Below are positions 42,244 to 49,747 of a stretch of DNA of 64,000 nt, piece by piece. A program made the position numbers and the translations under genes. The notes under the pieces were generated by a model. It was given only the letters and a program-made list of their open reading frames with translations. It searched no databases and was not told the DNA's origin. Every line of letters begins with the position of its first letter. The stretch's first letter is position 1. The DNA lies in NCBI RefSeq assembly GCF_004745825.1, contig NZ_SRLA01000002.1:1302001-1366000 (forward strand), in the 5' to 3' direction. Source of the stretch: Hymenobacter fodinae. GTDB lineage: Bacteria > Bacteroidota > Bacteroidia > Cytophagales > Hymenobacteraceae.

Positions 42244-43626
42244 ATGACGTGGGAGCGGCTCCTGAGCCGCCGCCGCTACCCCGACCAGCCCCAACTACAC
42301 GTAGTGACCGATGCGCCCCCCGTGCGCGGCGCCTTCGTTGCCGACTACGACCGGGTTGTGTTTAGCTCTGCGTTCCGGCGGCTGCAGCGTAAAACCCAGG
42401 TAATGCCGTTGCCGGAAACCGACTTCGTGCATACCCGCCTCACGCACTCCTTGGAAACGGCCTGCGTAGGCCGCTCCCTGGGCCGGTTGGGCGGGCGCCT
42501 GCTATTGGAAGAAACGGAAGGTTTGGCCAAAAGTCTGCCTCATCTTGATAGCGACTTTGGAGATATTGTGGCCGCAGCCTGCCTGGCCCACGACATCGGG
42601 AATCCGCCGTTTGGCCACAGTGGTGAGGATGCTATTTCGGCATACTTCCGCAGTGCCGCCGCCGAGCCATTTGTGCGGGTGCTCAATGCCGCTCAGCGCG
42701 CCGACCTACAGCAGTTTGAGGGTAACGCCGCTGGTTTCCGGATTCTGACGCACACTTACGCGGCCCACAGCAGCGGCTCGGCAGGCCTAGGGCTCACCTA
42801 CGCTACGCTGGGCGCCTTTACCAAATACCCGCGGCCATCTATAGTGGAAGAGGCGGGCCTAACGCGCGGCACCAGTGAGAAGAAATACGGCTACTTCCAG
42901 ACGGAGGCGGTCCGGTTTCAGGAGGTAGCCCGCGAGCTAGGCCTCTTGCCCAAGCCTCCGGGCACGGATACGGGCGGCTTTTTTCACCGGCATCCGTTGG
43001 CTTTTCTAGTAGAAGCCGCCGATGATATTTGCTTTCGCATCATTGATTTCGAGGATGGCCTAAAGCTCGGGTTGATTCCGTGCCAGGAAGGCTTGCAGCT
43101 TCTGCGCGATATGCTTGGTGATGCCCCCGGCCGGCGCGGCTCCGTAGAGTGGCGCGACTGGCGCGAAGAACTTGGCTACTTGCGGGCGCGCCTCATCAAC
43201 CGGCTCGTGCAGCAAACCGCCCGCCTCTTTGCCGACCGCTCCGATGACCTGCTCCGCGGCCGCTCCGACGAGCCCCTGGTGCGCCAGCTCGACTGCTGGG
43301 AGCAGCTGCAGCGCGTGCATCAACTCACCCTCGACCACCTGTACCGGAGCCGCCCCGTGCTGGAAACTGAGGCCGCCGGCTTTGAGGTGCTGGCCGGCCT
43401 GCTCGACGCGCTACTTCACGCCACCTTCGACCCCTACGGCGGCCCCCGCTCCCGCAAGCTGCTCCAACTGCTGCCCGAGCAATTTAGGGCGCTAGGCCAC
43501 CAAGAGGAGGTTTCGGCCTACGAGCAAATCATTCTCCTCACCGATTACATTGGTGGCCTCACCGACCAGAACGCTCTCAGCCTGTTTCGCAACATCCGCG
43601 GAATTGAGCTGCCGAATGGCTACTAA
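42244..43626 (+). CDS. dgt: Deoxyguanosinetriphosphate triphosphohydrolase-like HD protein
   Basis: The 460-residue enzyme starts at 42244 (MTWERLLSRRRYPD); upstream in-frame ATGs are in a poorly conserved region. The FSSAFRRLQRKTQV and HTRLTHSLETA blocks and the metal-binding AACLAHDIGNPPFGHSGEDA (HD pair) define the dGTPase HD superfamily. The later block AVRFQEVAREL and C-terminal helices are normal. The enzyme cleaves dGTP (or other dNTPs) to deoxynucleoside and triphosphate, limiting dNTP pools. Substrate preference of this homologue is unproven. Confidence 0.9.
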   Translation: MTWERLLSRRRYPDQPQLHVVTDAPPVRGAFVADYDRVVFSSAFRRLQRKTQVMPLPETDFVHTRLTHSLETACVGRSLGRLGGRLLLEETEGLAKSLPHLDSDFGDIVAAACLAHDIGNPPFGHSGEDAISAYFRSAAAEPFVRVLNAAQRADLQQFEGNAAGFRILTHTYAAHSSGSAGLGLTYATLGAFTKYPRPSIVEEAGLTRGTSEKKYGYFQTEAVRFQEVARELGLLPKPPGTDTGGFFHRHPLAFLVEAADDICFRIIDFEDGLKLGLIPCQEGLQLLRDMLGDAPGRRGSVEWRDWREELGYLRARLINRLVQQTARLFADRSDDLLRGRSDEPLVRQLDCWEQLQRVHQLTLDHLYRSRPVLETEAAGFEVLAGLLDALLHATFDPYGGPRSRKLLQLLPEQFRALGHQEEVSAYEQIILLTDYIGGLTDQNALSLFRNIRGIELPNGY

Positions 43627-43652
43627 GCATCCGCTCTAAAAAGTGCCCTTGG

Positions 43653-44081
43653 CTAGCTGCTGAAATATTGCTGGGCGAAATTTTGCGCATACTCTTTCAC
43701 CTGGTCCCGGACGTTGCGGAACTGGCCTAGAACCTGATCTTCGGTACCGGTGGCTTTGGCCGGGTCAGGAAAGTTGTGGTGCAACTGCACCGCCGAGGCG
43801 GGGAACACCGGGCAGGCTTCGCGGGCGTTGTCGCAGACGGTAATGATGTAGTCGAACGGTACCTGTGTGTATTCATCCATGTGGTTGCTGGTGTGGTGGG
43901 AGATGTCAACTCCGTCTTCCCGCATCACTTGAACCGCTCTTGGGTTTACACCGTGTGTTTCTACACCAGCACTGTAAATGATAGCCTTGTCACGGAGGAA
44001 CTGCTCTAAATAGCCATGCATAAGTTGGCTGCGGCAGGAGTTGCCGGTGCACAGCACCAATACATTTTTTTTGTCTGACAT
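43653..44081 (-). CDS. arsC: Arsenate reductase, low-molecular-weight phosphatase type
   Basis: The 142-residue cytoplasmic enzyme has the P-loop VLCTGNSCRSQL (catalytic C11, with C16) and the resolving cysteines C83 and C90 in TVCDNAREACPVFP. This C...C...C relay marks thioredoxin-coupled ArsC rather than a plain tyrosine phosphatase. It reduces arsenate to arsenite. It is the last gene of arsR-arsI-GNAT-arsC on the minus strand, about 86 bp after the GNAT gene. Confidence 0.94.
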   Translation of the reverse strand: MSDKKNVLVLCTGNSCRSQLMHGYLEQFLRDKAIIYSAGVETHGVNPRAVQVMREDGVDISHHTSNHMDEYTQVPFDYIITVCDNAREACPVFPASAVQLHHNFPDPAKATGTEDQVLGQFRNVRDQVKEYAQNFAQQYFSS

Positions 44082-44167
44082 AGGAGGAATAGAATGAACC
44101 AGGCTTCAGGTCAAACTTGAGCGCTTGCGTACAGCATTCCTTTCGGGCCGCCCGAAAGTTTCAGGAG

Positions 44168-44695
44168 CTAGTATGAATCTGGGGCGGCTGGCGTATAAGC
44201 TGACTCGCTACCCACCATGGTGCTGCGGCGCTCCAGCAGCACCGTATCTCGCCATACGCCGTGAAGCTGACCTATTCGTTCGCGGCGGCCCACTTCCCGA
44301 AAGCCAGCTTTAGAGTGAATGGCGATGCTGGCCGTGTTTTCCGGAAAAATTCCGGCCTGTAAAGTCCAGATACCATTAGCTTCTGACTCAGTTATGAGCG
44401 CTGCCAGTAGCGCCTGGCCTACTCCTTGGCCGCGGGCGGAGGCCCCCACATACACACTTATCTCGGCCACCCCGCCGTACACGCAGCGCCCCGATACCGG
44501 TGACAAGGCTGCCCAGCCCAGCACATGGCCATTGGCACCTACCGCAACCAGCCGGCTATGCCGAAGATGCCCCTGGTCCCACTCGTCCCAGGTAGGTGCA
44601 TGCGTAGTAAAGGTGGCGTTGCCCGTGGCAATACCTGCTTCATAAATAGCGCGCACCATCAGCCAGTGTGCCGCCGTAAGGGGTTGGAGTTCCAT
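44168..44695 (-). CDS. GNAT N-acetyltransferase, phosphinothricin/arsinothricin acetyltransferase-like (ArsN1-like)
   Basis: The 175-residue protein shows the GNAT acetyl-CoA loop ARGQGVGQALLAALITESEANG and the PAT-type segments YEAGIATGNATFTTHAPTWDEWD, GRCVYGGVAEISVYV and FPENTASIAIHSKAGFREVGRRERIG. This is the pattern of phosphinothricin acetyltransferases, several of which in arsenic operons (ArsN1) acetylate arsinothricin. Position inside an ars operon supports that role here, by inference. General phosphinothricin or methionine-sulfone acetylation remains possible. Confidence 0.85.
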   Translation of the reverse strand: MELQPLTAAHWLMVRAIYEAGIATGNATFTTHAPTWDEWDQGHLRHSRLVAVGANGHVLGWAALSPVSGRCVYGGVAEISVYVGASARGQGVGQALLAALITESEANGIWTLQAGIFPENTASIAIHSKAGFREVGRRERIGQLHGVWRDTVLLERRSTMVGSESAYTPAAPDSY

Positions 44696-44747
44696 ACAGG
44701 GGGTAAGTTAAGAGTCGCTGTTGTGTATTGCCTGCTCGTGCACGCAA

Positions 44748-45320
44748 TTAGCAGCACCCCCCGCCCGGTGTGCAAGCAGGGGCAGGAGCCGGTGCAGTCT
44801 CTACCAGCGTGAAAGCCATTGGGGCGGTGGTGAGTAGCTCAGCGTCCTCGCCAAGAGTTTCAGCTTTAGCAGGAGCAATGCAGCACTGGCTGCTGGCAGC
44901 TTGGTCGTACTCTTGCTGATAGCGTGGGTCGTTAAACTCCGCATCTTCGTGGAAGTAGTACACTTCCCATTCCACACCATCCGGATCATTTACCCAAAAC
45001 TTATCCTGCTTGGCGTAGCAGCAGTTGGTTCCTATTTCTTCACGGGCTACTAGGCCACTCTTGCGGGCTTGCTCTAAGCGTTGTTCCATCTCAGCAACGG
45101 TTTCAACCTGAAACCCCAAGTGGCCAAAGTTGCTAGCTACCCGCTCGGCGTTTTCGACGAAGGAAATAATGAGGGCAGGCTTGTCAAGCACGTACTTAGC
45201 ATAACCGCGTCGCACTTTCACGGCGGGCTGGCCGAAAAAGGCCGTGTAGAAATTAACTGTGGCAGTAAGGTCAGACACGTACAACGACACGTGCATGCGG
45301 GGAAAGACAGGAGTTTCCAT
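44748..45320 (-). CDS. arsI: ArsI-like C-As lyase (glyoxalase-superfamily dioxygenase)
   Basis: The 190-residue protein has the vicinal-oxygen-chelate fold of ArsI/CadI: RMHVSLYVSDL with H10, FGHLGFQV with H67, TNCCYAKQDKFWVNDPDG with the As-binding pair C100-C101, and VEWEVYYF with E119 as the third metal ligand. ArsI cleaves the carbon-arsenic bond of trivalent methylarsenicals and aromatic arsenicals using Fe(II) and O2. The C-terminal extension (about 140-190) contains additional CC pairs (SQCC, GGGCC) that could bind arsenic or metal. Activity against this substrate class is inferred from the motif. Confidence 0.92.
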   Translation of the reverse strand: METPVFPRMHVSLYVSDLTATVNFYTAFFGQPAVKVRRGYAKYVLDKPALIISFVENAERVASNFGHLGFQVETVAEMEQRLEQARKSGLVAREEIGTNCCYAKQDKFWVNDPDGVEWEVYYFHEDAEFNDPRYQQEYDQAASSQCCIAPAKAETLGEDAELLTTAPMAFTLVETAPAPAPACTPGGGCC

Positions 45321-45349
45321 AGGGTAGGGGGAAAAGGTGAACTACTGAG

Positions 45350-45697
45350 TTAGCAACAGGAATCATCAGAGGCGCACACGGACGAGGCGGATGCTTCCTG
45401 AAAAAACGCCGTGAACTGCTGCTGTACCTTCTGCAGTAGCGAGGTGTTGAGGCAGTAACACACGGTGAGACCATCAATCTCTCCTTTGATGAGGCCTAGA
45501 GCTTTCAACTCCTGCAGATGCTGCGAAACTGTAGTGCGGGAGAGGGGAAGCTCAGCGGCAATATCGCCGGAAATGCACGTGGTTTTAGAGGCCAACAGCT
45601 GAATAATAGCCACCCGGGCCGGATGAGCCAATGCTTTGGCCACGCGGGCTAGCTGCTGTTGCTCTTCCGTAAATGCGCTGGTTTTGGCGTATGTCAT
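45350..45697 (-). CDS. arsR: ArsR-family arsenic-responsive repressor
   Basis: The 115-residue winged-helix protein contains [55 protein letters not shown]. It has no CVC motif like E. coli ArsR; instead C41 precedes helix 3, C80 and C82 sit in a CYC pair, and the C-terminal tail carries C108, C114 and C115. The sensing site is therefore probably of another type. It is the first gene of the ars operon, and the divergent gene is a GH2 enzyme unrelated to arsenic. It likely represses the operon until arsenite or an organoarsenical binds. Confidence 0.92.
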   Translation of the reverse strand: MTYAKTSAFTEEQQQLARVAKALAHPARVAIIQLLASKTTCISGDIAAELPLSRTTVSQHLQELKALGLIKGEIDGLTVCYCLNTSLLQKVQQQFTAFFQEASASSVCASDDSCC

Positions 45698-45710
45698 GAG
45701 TTGTTATGTA

Positions 45711-45754
45711 GTATGTCGTAAATATACGTCTTATTCATGCCGTATGTATGCGTC
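45711..45754 (-). promoter_or_regulatory. Candidate promoter/operator region of the ars operon
   Basis: On the minus strand TATATTTA (45726-45719) resembles the TAnnTTTG -7 element and overlaps a CGTA-4 nt-TACG inverted pair (45718-45729). The region also repeats GTATGT and CGTC-like units (45711, 45732-45744), as is common for dimeric ArsR sites. Confidence 0.4.
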
Positions 45755-45937
45755 ATAGATGTTTTTTTCTAGTAATCTTGGTCTGATTGTTATAAGAGGC
45801 CTAGCGTGCTTGATAGGCCTACGCTATTAAGGCTAGGTGTTTTCTTGCTGATGCAGTAGCTTTCGGGCGTCCTATGGCTTGTTTTCAGCCTATAGCTTTC
45901 CCTTCACGGTTGGCATGGCCAGCCCCTACTGCTTCTC

Positions 45938-48430
45938 ATGAACCTAGTACGCTCTTGGCGGGCCGCGGCGCTTTGCTCCGTGTTTCTGCTGCTAACAACT
46001 CATGCGGCCTCGGCGCAGGCCCGGCAAGAATATCTCCTGAACACCGATTGGCGGTTTACAAAAGGCGACTTTCCGGAGGCCGCTAAGCCTACCTTCAAAG
46101 ATGCCAGCTGGCAGAAAGTGTCTATTCCGCACGACTGGGCTATCTACGGTCCTTTCGACGGTAATAATGACCTGCAGGCCGTAAAGATTGAGCAAAACAA
46201 TGAGCAGAAAGCAACCCTGAAGGCAGGACGCACGGGGGGGCTGCCCTTCATCGGGACGGGGTGGTACCGCCGACAGCTGACCGTGCCGGGCTTTGCCGCC
46301 GGTAAGCGGGCCGTGCTGCTCTTTGATGGGGCCATGAGCGATGCCCACGTGTTCGTGAATGGCCGTGAAGTAGGCTCCTGGCCCTATGGCTACAATTCCT
46401 TTTACTTCGATATTACTTCCTTTTTGCAGCCGGGCACTGCCAATACCCTGGCCGTGCGTTTGCAGAACCAGGCCGAGTCGTCGCGCTGGTATCCTGGCGC
46501 GGGTCTCTACCGAAATGTGCATCTGATTGTGACCAACGACGTGCACATTCCGGTGTGGGGCACTTACCTAACTACCCCTGAAATCAACGCTGAGTACGCC
46601 AAGGTAAAGCTCAAAACGCGGGTGGAAATGACAGCCGGTGCTACTGCACCATTGCGGCTGCAAACAGAAATACGGGATGCTGCCGGGCAAGTAGTGGCTA
46701 CCGTAGCTACCCCACTCACGGCTACCGACGGGCAGGAGTTTGAGCAAAACCTGGTGGTGAAGGCCCCCAAGCTCTGGTCGCCGGAAACTCCGGTGCTCTA
46801 TACCGCTTACTCCAAGCTCTACGCCGGCGAAGAGCTGCGCGACGAGTATAGCACCCCGTTTGGCATTCGCTCCTTTAAGTTCGACGCTACTACCGGCTTT
46901 ACCCTGAATGGGCAGCCGCGCAAGTTTAAAGGGGTCTGCAACCACCATGACCTAGGCCCGCTGGGGACGGCCATCAACGTAGCCGCGCTGCGCCGACAGC
47001 TTACCCTGCTGAAGGACATGGGCTGCGATGCCATCCGGACAACCCACAACATGCCCGCGCCCGAACTGGTGAGCCTCTGCGATGAGATGGGCTTTATGCT
47101 GATGGTGGAATCATTTGACGAGTGGAAAACCCCCAAGGTAAAGAATGGCTACAGCCAATACTTTGATCAGTGGGCGGAAAAAGACCTCGTGAACATGGTG
47201 CACCGCGACCGAAACCACCCCTCCGTAATTATGTGGAGCATTGGCAATGAGGTGCCCGACCAGAGCATGCCCGGCGGCAACAAGCTGGCCAAGCAGCTGC
47301 AGAACATTGTGCACCGCGAAGATCCCACTAGGCCAGTAACGGCGGGCATGGACCGCATCGACGACGCCATCAAGAACAACTTCGCCTCTGTGTTGGATAT
47401 TCCGGGCTTCAATTACAAGCCGCACCGCTACCCCGAAGCCAACGGGAAATTGCCCCAGGGCTTCCTGCTGGGCTCCGAAACGGCTTCTACTGTTAGCTCA
47501 CGCGGCGTGTATAAGTTTCCGGTAGTAAATGCCAAAGACAAAAAGTACGACGACAACCAATCCTCTTCCTACGACCTAGAAGTTTGCAACTGGTCGCAGA
47601 CGCCCGACGAAGAGTTTGTGGTGCAGGATGACCTACCGTACGTGCTGGGCGAGTTTGTGTGGACGGGCTTTGATTACCTGGGCGAGCCTACGCCCTACGA
47701 TGAGAAGTGGCCTTCGCACAGCTCGTATTTCGGCATTATGGATTTGGCGGGCATGCCCAAAGACCGGTTCTACCTGTACCGTGCGCGCTGGAATCCGTCT
47801 TCACCAACCCTGCACGTACTGCCCCACTGGACCTGGCCCGGCCGCGAAGGTCAAACGACGCCCGTATTTTGCTACACCAACTACCCCTCGGCTGAGCTGT
47901 TTGTGAATGGTAAAAGCCAGGGACGCCAAACCAAGTCAACTACCGGCACTCCGCAAGCCCGCTACCGCCTGATGTGGAATGACGTAAAGTATGCTCCCGG
48001 CAGCATCAAGGTAGTGGCCTACGATGCTCAAGGCAAGGCAGTGGCGGAAGAGGAAGTAAAAACTGCCGGCCAGCCCCACCATATCCGGCTGATTACCGAC
48101 CGCACTGCCCTGACTGCCGATGGGCAGGACCTGGCCTACGTGACGGCCCGAGTAGAGGACGCGCAGGGTACTCTGTGCCCGGAAGCTACCAATCAGCTGC
48201 AATTCTCGGTTAGTGGGGCCGGCCGTTTCCGAGCCGCTGCTAATGGAAATGCCGCTAGCCTAGAGCTGTTCCACGAACCTCGGATGAAAGCCTTTCAAGG
48301 GCAGGTAATGGCGCTGGTGCAAGCTACCAGCCAAACGGGCCCCATACAGCTAAAAGTGACTGGCAAAGGATTGAAAAGCGCGGTTGTTACTCTTCAGGCA
48401 GAGCGTGCTACCAATCAAGCGAAGCTGTAG
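45938..48430 (+). CDS. Secreted glycoside hydrolase family 2 protein (beta-galactosidase-like)
   Basis: The 830-residue protein has a signal peptide (about 1-27). The sugar-binding, immunoglobulin-like and TIM-barrel domains of GH2 follow. The barrel region contains VCNHHDLGPLGTAIN, RTTHNMPAPEL, HRDRNHPSVIMWSIGNEVPDQ (the glutamate of GNE as acid/base) and GSETAST (nucleophile region). The C-terminal ~200 residues form additional beta domains seen in Bacteroidota GH2 enzymes. It probably removes beta-linked galactose or a similar sugar from plant polymers. It does not lie directly in the arabinan operon. Confidence 0.9.
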   Translation: MNLVRSWRAAALCSVFLLLTTHAASAQARQEYLLNTDWRFTKGDFPEAAKPTFKDASWQKVSIPHDWAIYGPFDGNNDLQAVKIEQNNEQKATLKAGRTGGLPFIGTGWYRRQLTVPGFAAGKRAVLLFDGAMSDAHVFVNGREVGSWPYGYNSFYFDITSFLQPGTANTLAVRLQNQAESSRWYPGAGLYRNVHLIVTNDVHIPVWGTYLTTPEINAEYAKVKLKTRVEMTAGATAPLRLQTEIRDAAGQVVATVATPLTATDGQEFEQNLVVKAPKLWSPETPVLYTAYSKLYAGEELRDEYSTPFGIRSFKFDATTGFTLNGQPRKFKGVCNHHDLGPLGTAINVAALRRQLTLLKDMGCDAIRTTHNMPAPELVSLCDEMGFMLMVESFDEWKTPKVKNGYSQYFDQWAEKDLVNMVHRDRNHPSVIMWSIGNEVPDQSMPGGNKLAKQLQNIVHREDPTRPVTAGMDRIDDAIKNNFASVLDIPGFNYKPHRYPEANGKLPQGFLLGSETASTVSSRGVYKFPVVNAKDKKYDDNQSSSYDLEVCNWSQTPDEEFVVQDDLPYVLGEFVWTGFDYLGEPTPYDEKWPSHSSYFGIMDLAGMPKDRFYLYRARWNPSSPTLHVLPHWTWPGREGQTTPVFCYTNYPSAELFVNGKSQGRQTKSTTGTPQARYRLMWNDVKYAPGSIKVVAYDAQGKAVAEEEVKTAGQPHHIRLITDRTALTADGQDLAYVTARVEDAQGTLCPEATNQLQFSVSGAGRFRAAANGNAASLELFHEPRMKAFQGQVMALVQATSQTGPIQLKVTGKGLKSAVVTLQAERATNQAKL

Positions 48431-48781
48431 TGCCCTACAATTCAACTGGCAAAGCGTGGCTGCCAACTCAGTTCAGGTTGCGGTCCTGAAGGTGGCCTAG
48501 AGCATACAGCTAATAAGACGGTGTGCACGACCTAAGCTATACAGCGCGTGAGCCTATATTAAGCTGGTTTCTGTTGTAGAAAAGCTTTTGCCCACCCTGA
48601 GAATGTGGTAATAGAGGTGCTGGGCAGTGCACTACGCTAAAAACAAGGCGGCAAGCGGAAGACAGGGTATCTAGGTCTGTCTCTCGCTTGCCGCCTTGCT
48701 TTGATTTGCTACTCATAGTAGCTCATGCCTTGGCGCCAGTTAGTCGCCTAGTGGAGCAACGCAACTATATACTGCCGCTCT
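48431..48781. other. Intergenic region with a terminator
   Basis: This 351-bp region between the convergent GH2 and response-regulator genes holds no credible gene. It contains one TGGCCTAG copy and a strong hairpin at 48644-48698. Nothing else was recognised. Confidence 0.6.
48644..48698. terminator. Intrinsic terminator between GH2 and response-regulator genes
   Basis: A perfect 14-bp stem (48644-48657 with 48685-48698) with an inner AGACA/TGTCT pair. It lies between two convergent genes and can end either transcript. Confidence 0.75.
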
Positions 48782-49210
48782 TTATTTAGCCGTTTGGGAA
48801 ACAGGGTGGTTGTAGCAAAGCTGCAGAAGCTGCCTCACTTTTTCATTGGTAAGGGGCTTGTTCAGAAAAGCGGCAATGGGCAACTGCTGAGCGCGATGAA
48901 CCTCCTCGGGTTGCAGGGAAGTCGATAACATGACTACTAAAATACCAGCTTGTTTCGTGGCTGGAAGCTGTTTGTACGCTTCCAGGAATGAAAACCCATC
49001 CATGGAAGGCATTTTAATATCTAGAAGCAGAAGTGCAGGATAGGAATGCTCAGGAATAGATTGGAGCTGATCAAGTAAAGCAAGGGCCTCATGGCCATTG
49101 TGCGCCACTAACAGCTGATCGGTAACGTCTAGTTTAGCCAGCAGCTTCTGATGCAGGTAGTTTGCAGTTGGGTCGTCATCTACTAATACTATATAAGGGA
49201 GTTTAGGCAT
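48782..49210 (-). CDS. Stand-alone response-regulator receiver domain
   Basis: The 142-residue protein starts at 49210 (MPKLPYIVLVDDDPTANYL). It has the acidic pocket (VDDD), phosphoacceptor aspartate in LLLLDIKMPSMDGFSFLE and the conserved lysine in FLNKPLT. It consists only of a receiver domain, so it must signal through a partner, as in CheY-like proteins. No histidine kinase is adjacent. Similar single-domain regulators are frequent in Hymenobacter-like genomes. Confidence 0.92.
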   Translation of the reverse strand: MPKLPYIVLVDDDPTANYLHQKLLAKLDVTDQLLVAHNGHEALALLDQLQSIPEHSYPALLLLDIKMPSMDGFSFLEAYKQLPATKQAGILVVMLSTSLQPEEVHRAQQLPIAAFLNKPLTNEKVRQLLQLCYNHPVSQTAK

Positions 49211-49672
49211 AAATAAGTGATGAGTAGAAGGTAAAGGCAGGTAACACCAGAGCTGTCCTCGCAAGGCAGTGCATACCTGTAACGCACAAAAGGGCAGCTA
49301 CGACATCATACCACGCAAACACCCTATACGCTAAGACGTGGTAATTGTGTACTTGTCGAGTTGTGACTAGGTGGATAAGATAACCAGTGGGTATAGATAA
49401 AGAATGTTGTGCACCAGTAGTGAGCAGGAATTCACATGACATATTTCATTGAGCGAGTTTGCTGTTACCTTATCTTAGTACACCAGTTGCAGAACGAGCT
49501 ACCGCCGAAACCGTTGAGCATGCAATAATTAATTGGTTATTTGTTACGATTTTATTAACCTTACTCACCTAACGGGAAGTTTGCTGTGCAGATGAGGTGC
49601 CCGTTCATGGAAATAGCGCCTCAGGGCTTTGCTAGGCCACTTTTTATCAAATCTCTTTTTTTTGATTCTTCA

Positions 49673-49686
49673 CACAATCGTTTGTG
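49673..49686. promoter_or_regulatory. LacI-type operator candidate, copy 1
   Basis: CACAATCGTTTGTG: 6 of 7 positions are dyad-symmetric around a central CG, the usual pattern of LacI-family sites. An identical copy lies 28 bp downstream and a third, in reverse orientation, precedes the aldose epimerase gene. Confidence 0.65.
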
Positions 49687-49700
49687 AAATTCCCCTAACA

Positions 49701-49714
49701 CACAATCGTTTGTG
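49701..49714. promoter_or_regulatory. LacI-type operator candidate, copy 2
   Basis: Identical to copy 1 and extended to 16 bp of symmetry (A...T at 49700 and 49715). It lies 33 bp before the SusC ATG, consistent with repression by blocking the promoter or elongation. Confidence 0.65.
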
Positions 49715-49747
49715 TTACTAACCCTCAATTCCCACAATTTTTTTCTC

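Larger units (their letters stand above)
49211..49747. other. Intergenic region, promoter and operators of the arabinan locus
   Basis: This 537-bp stretch is A+T-rich. Its right end carries two exact copies of a 14-bp palindrome (49673-49686 and 49701-49714) preceded by a poly-T tract (49654-49663). No coding gene was recognised; an upstream GTG-started extension of the SusC frame overlaps the second operator and is rejected. Confidence 0.6.

Noticed and set aside
49712..49747. GTG start for the SusC-like protein 12 codons upstream
   Set aside because: It would lie inside the second operator copy; the ATG at 49748 begins a proper signal peptide.
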